Origin: Nanobdellota archaeon
Lineage (GTDB): Archaea > Nanobdellota > Nanobdellia > Woesearchaeales > JAGLXL01
Direction of reading: 5' to 3'
NCBI GenBank assembly: GCA_023132895.1
Contig: JAGLXL010000003.1
Span: 124,001 to 188,000 of the forward strand
DNA: 64,000 nucleotides
The translations under genes and the position numbers were made by a program. The notes beneath the pieces were generated by a model that saw only the letters and a program-made list of their open reading frames with translations, was not told the DNA's origin and did no database searches. The stretch's first letter is position 1; the number at the start of each line of letters is the position of its first letter. Positions 58,301 to 64,000 of this stretch are shown here, piece after piece.

Positions 58301-59121
58301 TCCCAACCTCCAATGACAGTTTTGTCTGGGTTAAAGGCCCATCCAAAACTGCCCAGAGCAGGATGCCAATCAGAAACGCCAGTACCAATAACACATGCAG
58401 TATATCCCTCACCATCCATTTCAATACCGTTGATGGTCATGTTTTGGACATCATCAATATTCATCAAAGGAAGAGATTGGCCAACTCTTGGTTGTACTGG
58501 TCTGTCAATTTCAATGATTTTAATATCAGGGCTTAATTTGATTTTATCAAAGGCCTGTTTAGTTAATATTCCAACAACAGCGTTCATGCCGTAGATTTCC
58601 ATGATGAATTCAAATTCGTCTGGATGTAATGATAGTCCTCTGTTTTCATTTAGGCTGATGATAACTCTGGCTTTGCCGTTCTTGTTCATCTCTTCTATGA
58701 CTTCTGGGAAGATTTTAGCAGGAGAAGGATAATCAATTGGTGTTGGAGTTGGTTTGGTGATTTGAACTGGTTTAGTTATCTGAACTGGTGGTGGAGATTG
58801 GATAGTGAGGTTTTGTTCTGTATTGTTATTCTCTTCAACAATTGGTTCTGGTGGTGAAGAAGCAGTTTTCTTTGGTTTTTTCTTTGGTTTTTTTATTTCG
58901 ATCGGTTCTGGAATAATTGTTTTTTCGGCTGGTTTTGGTTCGACGATGACTTGTTTTCTGGCAATAGGCTCTTTAGAGACTTCTTGAAAGGAACCATCTG
59001 GTGTTATTCTTGTTATGGTGATGGAGTTTTGTTCATTGATGTCAGAATTGATGGAGAAAAATGCAAGGCAAACTAATAGAACAGCAGCGACAATAAATGA
59101 TATTTTCGTTAAAACCTCCAA
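55396..59121 (-). CDS. Subtilisin-like surface protein with a missing catalytic Asp
   Basis: 1241 residues from TTG 59121, with AGGGGG 6 nt before. N-terminal membrane helix (residues 6-25), a Pro/Lys/Thr-rich linker (residues about 60-135), then an S8 domain with H288 (GHGTSISG) and S630 (GGTSFAT). The Asp position reads VIGTGV, i.e. Gly246 replaces Asp. A jelly-roll-like domain (about 150 residues) is inserted after the His motif. He_PIG/cadherin-like repeats follow (e.g. 'DPENDALTFTLTQSPAGM'). Three C-terminal Cys-rich repeats of about 45-55 residues, each ending 'YRICI/YRLCI/YRICL', close it. Probably a non-catalytic binding protein. Confidence 0.85.
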   Translation of the reverse strand: MEVLTKISFIVAAVLLVCLAFFSINSDINEQNSITITRITPDGSFQEVSKEPIARKQVIVEPKPAEKTIIPEPIEIKKPKKKPKKTASSPPEPIVEENNNTEQNLTIQSPPPVQITKPVQITKPTPTPIDYPSPAKIFPEVIEEMNKNGKARVIISLNENRGLSLHPDEFEFIMEIYGMNAVVGILTKQAFDKIKLSPDIKIIEIDRPVQPRVGQSLPLMNIDDVQNMTINGIEMDGEGYTACVIGTGVSDWHPALGSFGWAFNPDKTVIGGWDFFYNDQDPSDDNGHGTSISGIIAGSEWRMGSGFENGPWASTNYSLFNSTSSTDVVQESFSNKIVSTNGALGEYIDQYYRYDTSAFDKFSFWMKTNVSGTRLRVTLDPWCLGPTVGKHGTGGASYDIVVNASDVNKWKKYIVPATSLTWTFGGCFTLSRRPRLAFENINDSVPFEFHLDDVRLHRTDIAYTGVAPRAKIVAIKVSDQNGNGWTSLITSAINWCTNNASKYNISTMIFSFGTAGYQTGTNCDGGIVDNAVAAANSKNITVYAPAGQAQPTTQVGIEFPACVTRIFSVGAVTDGWPYNPQPDVVTKYGPQGSSTKIAPILDYFAPGEVIKVIKLPILNPNLYAQAGGTSFATAFLAGADIILRQYNKEKYNKILTPNEIRTIFRLTGKNITDNNTAYFHTNITKPRLDLLRAVHYELFPPVITLLLPPNNLKNLSNVTFEYNVTDHHNVNCTLYINNISNQTNTNVQRGVLETFTLNNLAPGSYTWQIKCWDNSTFPNQATSTTRIYKVNYPPAITNIPNQTINEDIPATIDLSSYLTDNDNDTLTMTIMNEDTNKVDCSVNNLNLTMTPASNYFGTATCQIKVNDNLQDSNNQTITIIVTSVNDPPVITTTPINTADINVLYSYDVDAIDIENDTLTYSLTTSPSGMTINPTTGLITWTPISGHQGINQVIVKVNDTFGAADTQSYNISIGNTDPTITSTPSTTTLARNLYTYQVTASDPENDALTFTLTQSPAGMTINSGLISWTPTFSQIGSNQVEVQVDDGYGGTDTQQFTIDVTQNLQGTITSCEYGPMHGGELGENKCTPPDCPDGYYSLILNEHHLGGKKSHYNRVYRICIKAVTSATLLSCENPYSVPTTEAQICDPGSCPAGMRFIGDIHEIHAGNQIFRNYRLCIDENEVSAGEITSCESLENNEANQCTPPPCSGNKISIGEITEIHPQIGGHGRIYNWYFRPYRICLE

Positions 59122-59255
59122 TTTAAACCCCCTAAAGGTTATATTAGGCAGGGTACTATTTAAATTTATTTATAGGAAAGGTTTATATACTCACTCTAAA
59201 GTTTAAAGCTAAAGTGGCACAGTACGTGCTATATTAGTTTATATGAGGGAAAAAA

Positions 59256-59390
59256 ATGGAAGATCGCGAAATGCATAAAGCAACTTGCGCAGAATGTGGT
59301 CAGGAATGTGAAGTTCCTTTCAAGCCGTCTGGAGACAGACCTGTTTACTGCCGAGAATGCTATAGAAAAAGAAAACCAAGCAGATATTAA
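59256..59390 (+). CDS. Small CxxC zinc-finger protein
   Basis: 44 residues from ATG 59256, with GAGGG 6-8 nt before. 'ATCAECGQECEVPFKPSGDR' then 'PVYCRECYRKRKPSRY': two CxxC pairs 22 residues apart. This CAECG...YCRECY type is common in DPANN and some bacterial genomes and is of unknown function. Confidence 0.8.
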   Translation: MEDREMHKATCAECGQECEVPFKPSGDRPVYCRECYRKRKPSRY

Positions 59391-59429
59391 TCTTATATTC
59401 CTTGGAATCTTTAGTTCTTTAATTTTTTT

Positions 59430-60053
59430 TTATTTTTTTATTCCGATATAAAAACGCCTGAACAGCTGAGCGTAGATGGAATCTGAGTCAACTTTAAATT
59501 CCTGGAGATCTATTTCTTTGAAGTGTTTTTGAAATTGTTTTTGAGGAATTGGTTTGAAACCCCAAATCTTGCCAGAGAGCCTGCCCATCAAAGTGTCCCG
59601 GTCAAAGCTGATAAGCATTTGTTTTCCTGGTTTAAGGACTCTGGTCAGTTCATGAGCTGCCTGGGAAAAGTTATTAGTGAGATATTCAAGCATGCCAGAA
59701 GTCATGACAAAGTCAAAAGAATTGTCTGGAAAAGGGATTTTGAGGCCGTTGGCATGGAAGAGTTTGATATGGGAGTTGAACTTGACAGCATTTTTTTGAG
59801 CATACCTGAGCATGTATTTTGATTTGTCAAAAGCAGACACTTGAGTATGAATATTCCTATGGCGGCTGTATTCATTAAGGAAAAGCCTGGTTAAGAAGAG
59901 GTCACCGCAGCCAGCATCAAGGACCTTGTCTCCTGGCCTGATGTCAAGATTTGACTGGTTGAGGAAATCAGTGTAAAGCTTATTGTGGCTGGAATTATTA
60001 AAACACCAGACATAGATTTTTGAGACAGTGGCATTATAGTTAAAATCTGACAT
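59430..60053 (-). CDS. Class I SAM-dependent methyltransferase
   Basis: 207 residues. Motif I 'VLDAGCGDLFLTRLF', 'VSAFDKSKYML', 'GLKIPFPDNSFDFVMTSGMLEYL' and 'ELTRVLKPGKQMLIS' are the Methyltransf_11 pattern. It may act on a small molecule, quinone or lipid. Substrate unknown. Confidence 0.85.
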   Translation of the reverse strand: MSDFNYNATVSKIYVWCFNNSSHNKLYTDFLNQSNLDIRPGDKVLDAGCGDLFLTRLFLNEYSRHRNIHTQVSAFDKSKYMLRYAQKNAVKFNSHIKLFHANGLKIPFPDNSFDFVMTSGMLEYLTNNFSQAAHELTRVLKPGKQMLISFDRDTLMGRLSGKIWGFKPIPQKQFQKHFKEIDLQEFKVDSDSIYAQLFRRFYIGIKK

Positions 60054-60191
60054 GTTTTCTGGATTTTATTGTTAATATTTAAAATTTTCCTTGAAATTTT
60101 TGAATACGAGAAAATTCTGTATTTTCCAATATATTTAAATGTTTTTGAAGTTATGGCAAAGTTTTTAAGTTTACTTTGTTTTCTTTTGGTT

Positions 60192-61100
60192 ATGAAATGG
60201 ATCTTATTGTTATTGGTCTTATTGCTTTTGCCTATGGCTTATGCCCAGGACTGTGTTGATTCTGATGCAGTTGGTTTGAGTCTGTATAATCAAGGTTCTG
60301 TAGAGTATGAAGGAGAGACTTATGTTGATTATTGTTCTGGCAATGAATTAACTGAATATAGCTGTGAAGATGGCGTCATGGTGATGGATAAATTAAATTG
60401 TGACTATGGGTGTGTTGGAGGAGCTTGTGTTGAAGGGAGTTCTATTGACTGCAGAGGTTTGAGAAAAGGGGAATTTTCTAAAGATACAATGGATTATTGT
60501 TATAATGAGAACCAAATGAAAGATTATTATTGTACTGGCGGCCAGGCAACTTATCAGATTGTTGACTGTACGTTTGGATGTGATGAAGGGCATTGTTTGG
60601 CTGAGGAGAGGGTATCAGCAAGATGTGATGGATTTAATTATAAGAATTCATGCGGTACTTTGGTTTATGATGACTGCCGGCACTGTGGTTTTGACTGTGG
60701 CGTTGATTATGAATGTGTTGAGATTTTAGATGAGTGCGGTACTGGTTCTACTGGCGCTTGCATTAAGCTTGATGGCACAAAAATTTTAATGAAAAAATCT
60801 AATCAGATAATTTCAACAGAAACTAATCATGAATTAAGCTTGGTTAGTAATCGGATTATGGTGGCTAGTGTTGATTTGCAGACTTATCCGGACAAGATTT
60901 ATGCCAAAGTTAACGCTGCTGGGTATAATGTTTTGAATATTGAATTACAAGATGATATGTTTTATCTCATTGATGCTGTTAAGAAAGTCAGAATTTTAGG
61001 TGTGTTTTCTAAGGAAATGAAAGTTAAGATTTCAGTAAGTTCTTTGCCAAATGCTGAGCTTTTGATTGATGAGCCGTGGTGGGGGTCTTTAACATGGTGA
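60192..61100 (+). CDS. Secreted cysteine-rich protein
   Basis: 302 residues from ATG 60192, about 27 nt after AAGTTTTTAAG. The frame extends upstream but without support. Signal peptide 'MKWILLLLVLLLLPMAYAQ'. Three related Cys modules follow ('CSGNELTEYSCEDGVMVMDKLNCDYGCVGGACV', 'CYNENQMKDYYCTGGQATYQIVDCTFGCDEGHCL' and a third), then a beta-rich C-terminal domain. Probably extracellular with disulfide bonds. Overlaps the next lipoprotein gene by 7 nt. Confidence 0.72.
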   Translation: MKWILLLLVLLLLPMAYAQDCVDSDAVGLSLYNQGSVEYEGETYVDYCSGNELTEYSCEDGVMVMDKLNCDYGCVGGACVEGSSIDCRGLRKGEFSKDTMDYCYNENQMKDYYCTGGQATYQIVDCTFGCDEGHCLAEERVSARCDGFNYKNSCGTLVYDDCRHCGFDCGVDYECVEILDECGTGSTGACIKLDGTKILMKKSNQIISTETNHELSLVSNRIMVASVDLQTYPDKIYAKVNAAGYNVLNIELQDDMFYLIDAVKKVRILGVFSKEMKVKISVSSLPNAELLIDEPWWGSLTW

Positions 61101-61471
61101 AATGGCTGGTTTTATTATTGGCAGTGGTGTTTTTGGCAGGGTGTATGAACTTGCCTTTGCCAGATGATTTAGTATTGTGTGAACCTGGTGATGAATGTGT
61201 TGTTGTTCCGGCTAGGGGCTGCTGCGGTTGTTCTATAGTGATTAATGCTAAATATGAAGAGCTTTGGTATCACCGAACCTTTGAAGAATGTCCTGGCCGC
61301 ATGTGTAAATTATGTCCTCCCACACCAATTGGCGGAAAATGCGAAAAGGGATTTTGTGTTTCTGGCATCAATGATTTTGAAAGCTGTGTTAATGCTGGAT
61401 ATCCTGCCATGGAAAGTTATCCGCGGCAGTGCAGAGCTGGTGATGTTACTTATACTGAAGTGATTGAGTAA
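61094..61471 (+). CDS. Cysteine-rich lipoprotein
   Basis: 125 residues from ATG 61094. Lipobox LAGC at residues 14-17 after 'MVKWLVLLLAVVF'. About a dozen cysteines, including 'ARGCCGCS' and 'CPGRMCKLCPPTPIGGKCEKGFC', and an end 'FESCVNAGYPAMESYPRQC' seen in other exported proteins of such genomes. Membrane-anchored, function unknown. Confidence 0.7.
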   Translation: MVKWLVLLLAVVFLAGCMNLPLPDDLVLCEPGDECVVVPARGCCGCSIVINAKYEELWYHRTFEECPGRMCKLCPPTPIGGKCEKGFCVSGINDFESCVNAGYPAMESYPRQCRAGDVTYTEVIE

Positions 61472-61503
61472 AGCTTTTAAATAGTGTTTTTTTCTTTTTT
61501 CTG

Positions 61504-61689
61504 ATGTGTTTAGACGACATGTGTTTTAACAAAGAAGCTGCTGAAGAAGAGAAAAGGATATCTAAAGATCCAAAAGGTTATGAAGGATATACTCTAAAGG
61601 GTTGCTACACTTGTGACGGTCATAATTCTGACTGTGAGTATTATATTCCTAAGAAGAAGATGGATTTTTTGATGCCGAGGAGAGAGTAA
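61504..61689 (+). CDS. Small cysteine-containing protein
   Basis: 61 residues: 'MCLDDMCFNKEAAEEEKRIS', then 'YTLKGCYTCDGHNSDCEYYIP'. Five cysteines. CTTTTAAATAG about 28 nt before the ATG suggests leaderless expression. No family recognised. Confidence 0.55.
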   Translation: MCLDDMCFNKEAAEEEKRISKDPKGYEGYTLKGCYTCDGHNSDCEYYIPKKKMDFLMPRRE

Positions 61690-61790
61690 AATTTAAATAA
61701 TCGTTAGTTTATTTTGCTTAAAAAAGAGTTCTTAGAAAAACAGAAAAATATATAAATAAGTTCTACTTATATTAACTAAGGTGAACTAAT

Positions 61791-62024
61791 ATGGTACAAG
61801 CTTTAATTGAAATTGATGAAAATACAAATCGAGTTTTAAATGTAGTCAAAGCAAAATTTGACTTGAAGGATAAAGGCGAAGCTGTAGAATTTGTAGTCGG
61901 TGAATATATTGAAGAAGCAGGTGAACCTGAATTAAAACCCGAATTTATTGAGAAGATTAAACAGATACAAAAACAGAAAAGCATTCGTGTTAAGGATTTT
62001 GCCAAAAGGTATGGGTTGAAATAG
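61791..62024 (+). CDS. Antitoxin-like DUF2683-type protein
   Basis: 77 residues: 'MVQALIEIDENTNRVLNVVKAKFDLKDKGEAVEFVVGEYIEE', a ribbon-helix-helix-like start common in archaeal antitoxins, and a basic helical end 'QKSIRVKDFAKRYGLK'. Directly followed (1-nt gap) by a RelE-like gene. It probably binds the toxin and represses the operon. Confidence 0.75.
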   Translation: MVQALIEIDENTNRVLNVVKAKFDLKDKGEAVEFVVGEYIEEAGEPELKPEFIEKIKQIQKQKSIRVKDFAKRYGLK

Positions 62025-62025
62025 G

Positions 62026-62307
62026 ATGTATGATTTGGATATTAAATCTGAAGCAGATAAAATATTTTATAAACTATCGCGTAAAAATCCAAAACAACTG
62101 ATGACCATTTCTAAGAAAATTGAAGAGATAAGATCCAGTCCGGACCATAAATACAAATTCTTGAGAAAACCCTTACAGACATTTAATAGAGTTCATATTG
62201 ACAAGCATTTTGTTTTAATTTTTAAGATAAATCATTTGGAGAAAATAGTTGAGATTTATTATTTTGACCATCATGATAATGTCTATAAATGGAAACCCTT
62301 GGGTTAG
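62026..62307 (+). CDS. RelE/ParE-superfamily toxin
   Basis: 93 residues. Layout typical of RelE: 'DIKSEADKIFYKLSRKNPKQLMTISKKIEEI', 'KYKFLRKPLQTFNRVHIDKHFVLIFKI' and 'KIVEIYYFDHHDNVYKW'. RelE toxins cut mRNA on the ribosome. Paired with the antitoxin-like gene upstream as a type II module. Confidence 0.82.
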   Translation: MYDLDIKSEADKIFYKLSRKNPKQLMTISKKIEEIRSSPDHKYKFLRKPLQTFNRVHIDKHFVLIFKINHLEKIVEIYYFDHHDNVYKWKPLG

Positions 62308-62327
62308 AGCAAAGTTTTTAAGAACCA

Positions 62328-62777
62328 TTAACGATTTCTTAACGGTTTTTCAAAAATCCTGGAGACAGTGACAGAGTATTGGGCAAATTGTTCTTCTAAT
62401 TGTTTTAATCTTTCAAATGAATTAAAATATTGGCAGCCTTCTGTGACGCCCACCAAACCAAGATCACCAAAAAACTGCACCACAAAAGGATAATTTCTGC
62501 AGGCCTTTGGTCTTTCATCCCTGATTTGGCATTGTCTTGTTTCTTTTTCATATTGCGGGCAGATTCCCTTGAAGATGAAAATTTCCGGGTTGTCAGGGTG
62601 CTGGTGGGATGAAAAATCTTCTGGTTCTTTGCCCAAAACCCTGATTAATTCTTCCTCAATAAGAGGTATGCTCTCTAAATTACAGCAGAATTTAGTACAT
62701 TCATCTAAGCAGTAAGGGCTTAAAGTTTTGTCTTTCCATTCTTCCAAAGCTTTTAGGAATTCTTCTTCTTTATTCAT
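62328..62777 (-). CDS. YkgJ-family cysteine-cluster protein
   Basis: 149 residues. 'CLDECTKFCCNLESIPLIEEEL' and 'GICPQYEKETRQCQIRDERPKACRNYPF' show the CxxxC...C / C.....C......C pattern of the family, with a late Cys in 'GVTEGCQYF'. Possible metal-cluster protein. A distant relative lies in the chaperone operon at 16130. Confidence 0.83.
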   Translation of the reverse strand: MNKEEEFLKALEEWKDKTLSPYCLDECTKFCCNLESIPLIEEELIRVLGKEPEDFSSHQHPDNPEIFIFKGICPQYEKETRQCQIRDERPKACRNYPFVVQFFGDLGLVGVTEGCQYFNSFERLKQLEEQFAQYSVTVSRIFEKPLRNR

Positions 62778-62871
62778 TTTAGTTAGAAATCACCTGTTTT
62801 GGAGTTGTTGTTTTTGATATTATTTAAAGTTTTTGGGAAGATTTTTATATTCTATTTGTTTTCTTATTTTT

Positions 62872-63084
62872 ATGGAAAAGGTTTTAGACAAGGAAATCGA
62901 AAAAAGACTGGCCAAGAGAAAAACTATCCTCAAAAAAATTGCCAAGTTTCATTCAAAGATAAAAAAGCTGGAGCTGCAAGAACAAATTACCAAAAAAAAG
63001 TCTACAAAAGCTGACTGCAGGAAAACTATTCGAGTTTATCAAGCGATAATTGTTAAATTGAATGAAGAATCAAGGGCTGCTTAG
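62872..63084 (+). CDS. Small basic coiled-coil protein
   Basis: 70 residues from ATG 62872, about 27 nt after TTTTTATATTC. Highly Lys-rich and helical: 'DKEIEKRLAKRKTILKKIAKFHSKIKKLELQEQI'. No family recognised. An alternative frame over the same DNA is shorter and less likely. Confidence 0.5.
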   Translation: MEKVLDKEIEKRLAKRKTILKKIAKFHSKIKKLELQEQITKKKSTKADCRKTIRVYQAIIVKLNEESRAA

Positions 63085-63116
63085 AGGAAGGTTTTTAAAT
63101 CTGGTTTATGGTTAAA

Positions 63117-63236
63117 ATGGCAAAGAAAAAGAAGCTTCCTACCTGGGCAATCGTGCTTTTGATTGCGGCACTTTGTTTCTTTGGTTTGCTGTTGTTGATG
63201 AGTGTTCTTAGCTTTATTTTTGCGATGAAGGTTTAG
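63117..63236 (+). CDS. Small single-span membrane protein
   Basis: 39 residues: 'MAKKKKLPTWAIVLLIAALC', then 'FFGLLLLMSVLSFIFAMKV'. Basic start and one hydrophobic helix. GTTTTTAAAT (63091-63100) lies about 20 nt upstream. An ATG at 63108 in frame is an alternative start. Confidence 0.55.
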   Translation: MAKKKKLPTWAIVLLIAALCFFGLLLLMSVLSFIFAMKV

Positions 63237-63295
63237 GGCGTTGGGATGATAAAACAGTAATTCTTTGGGAAAGTTTTTCTGTTAGCTAGACATTT

Positions 63296-63391
63296 ATTGA
63301 AAATTGTCGGGGTTTAATACCTCGGACTTTAGTCCAACAATTTTCAATTCCAAAAATCACACAATTAAATACCTCGGGCTTCAGCCTGAGG
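63296..63391. repeat. Two related hairpins in tandem
   Basis: Hairpin 1: ATTGAAAATTGT (63296-63307) pairs with ACAATTTTCAAT (63337-63348) around an inner GGACT/AGTCC. Hairpin 2: CCTCGGGC (63372-63379) pairs with GCCTGAGG (63384-63391), flanked by CACAC/GTGTG (63358-63362, 63396-63400). Both contain AATACCTCGG just before the inner stem, and the inner stems differ by compensating changes. Confidence 0.6.
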
Positions 63392-63407
63392 ATTAGTGTG
63401 CTTTTTG

Positions 63408-64000
63408 TTATTTGAAATTTTCTTCAACAAATTCCAGTTTAATTTCCCCTTCTGACCTGGGTTTTAGTTCAATCTTAAATTCGATTTGGTTTCCTGGTTT
63501 TTTCTTGAATTGGGGGTGGCATTTGATATTCTTAGCCTTGGGGCTGAGATTATCCCTGACAATTAATTTAAAAGGCTTGTCCCTGATATTAATTATCTTA
63601 TAATGCCAGGCTATTTTCCTGGTTAATTTTTCTTTAGAATCAATTTCTTCAAAATCCTGGGTTTTTTCTACCCTAATATCCTTGATACCTGAGATGTCTA
63701 TTTCTGAGGAATAACCAGGCATTGTGCTTGGAAGATTGCTTTTTCCAATAAGGAGGTTGTCCTTAAAAATTGAAACAGGCCCTGCTATAAAGGGTGAGCT
63801 GCTCTTGTTTAATAACTTAAGCTTGAGCAATAAAAGATTGTTCCGGGCTTCCCAGACATACTTCTTTTTTATATCAATCTTCTTCCGAAAGACAGGTATA
63901 AAAGAAGAACTGTCTTTCTTGATTGTAATCGGATTCTTCAGGGAGTACAGGAATGATTCTCCTTCTTTTGAAGTTGAATAGTCACCTTCAAATTCCCTAT
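63408..64000 (-). CDS. DUF4139-like protein, C-terminal part (N-terminus off the window)
   Basis: The frame is open from the right edge to the stop at 63408, giving about 197 residues. No start is needed inside: a TTG at 63830 is merely internal. 'ARNNLLLLKLKLLNKSSSPFIAGPVSIFKDN' and 'WHYKIINIRDKPFKLIVRDNLS' match the conserved end of DUF4139 proteins, which are beta-rich and often envelope-associated. Role unknown. Confidence 0.68.
   Translation of the reverse strand, partial: REFEGDYSTSKEGESFLYSLKNPITIKKDSSSFIPVFRKKIDIKKKYVWEARNNLLLLKLKLLNKSSSPFIAGPVSIFKDNLLIGKSNLPSTMPGYSSEIDISGIKDIRVEKTQDFEEIDSKEKLTRKIAWHYKIINIRDKPFKLIVRDNLSPKAKNIKCHPQFKKKPGNQIEFKIELKPRSEGEIKLEFVEENFK

Noticed and set aside
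1-64000. CRISPR arrays, rRNA genes, complete IS elements, prophage genes
   Set aside because: No regular repeat-spacer array, no rRNA-like stretch and no transposase, integrase or phage structural gene was recognised on either strand.

Overview
The window looks like a chromosomal piece of an AT-rich archaeon, most likely of the DPANN group (Woesearchaeota/Pacearchaeota-like). That placement is inference. The archaeal signs are TATA-like boxes about 25-28 nt before many start codons (leaderless genes), a tRNA with bulge-helix-bulge (BHB) introns, a Dph2-like protein, a PGF-pre-PGF surface protease and S-layer-like proteins. Bacterial-type genes (DnaK/GrpE/DnaJ, PlsX, a FabH-like synthase, DUF1385, a cold-shock protein) are mixed in, as is common in these lineages.

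Layout. 1-5.1 kb: two large surface proteins on the minus strand, the first running off the left edge. 5.4-8.7 kb: a membrane Ser/Thr kinase. 8.7-15.1 kb: small enzymes and unknowns around a tRNA-Arg(UCG) gene. That tRNA gene has three short introns and sits directly behind a LAGLIDADG endonuclease gene. 15.2-20.8 kb: a heat-shock operon (HTH regulator, GrpE, cysteine-cluster protein, unknown, DnaK, HD protein, DnaJ). 21.3-27.7 kb: GMP synthase, then SppA overlapping a subtilisin-like surface protease. 27.7-34 kb: a coupled transporter/DUF192/GNAT operon, PlsX, a FabH-like synthase and a U32 peptidase. 34-44.6 kb: a purine operon (PurL, PurQ, PurN-like, IMP dehydrogenase, PurA and a PurH split into two genes). 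44.6-50.5 kb: TIM-barrel protein, Fic protein with a palindromic operator, a short Dph2-like protein, membrane proteins and unknowns. 50.6-55.4 kb: two related structured RNAs bracketing a beta-CASP nuclease and a coupled operon of unknowns, followed by a cold-shock protein. 55.4-64 kb: a second, probably inactive, subtilisin-like giant, secreted Cys-rich proteins, a toxin-antitoxin pair and a partial DUF4139 protein at the right edge.

The most unusual content is: (1) the three-intron tRNA-Arg and the endonuclease that appears to have duplicated the tRNA 5' end; (2) an apparently undescribed small-RNA family with two copies showing covarying stems, each with its own TATA box; (3) tandem perfect hairpins, mostly with 3-nt loops, that seem to have inserted at start codons (duplicating them), inside a coding region and inside one of the small RNAs. 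All calls come from reading the sequence. No database search was run.
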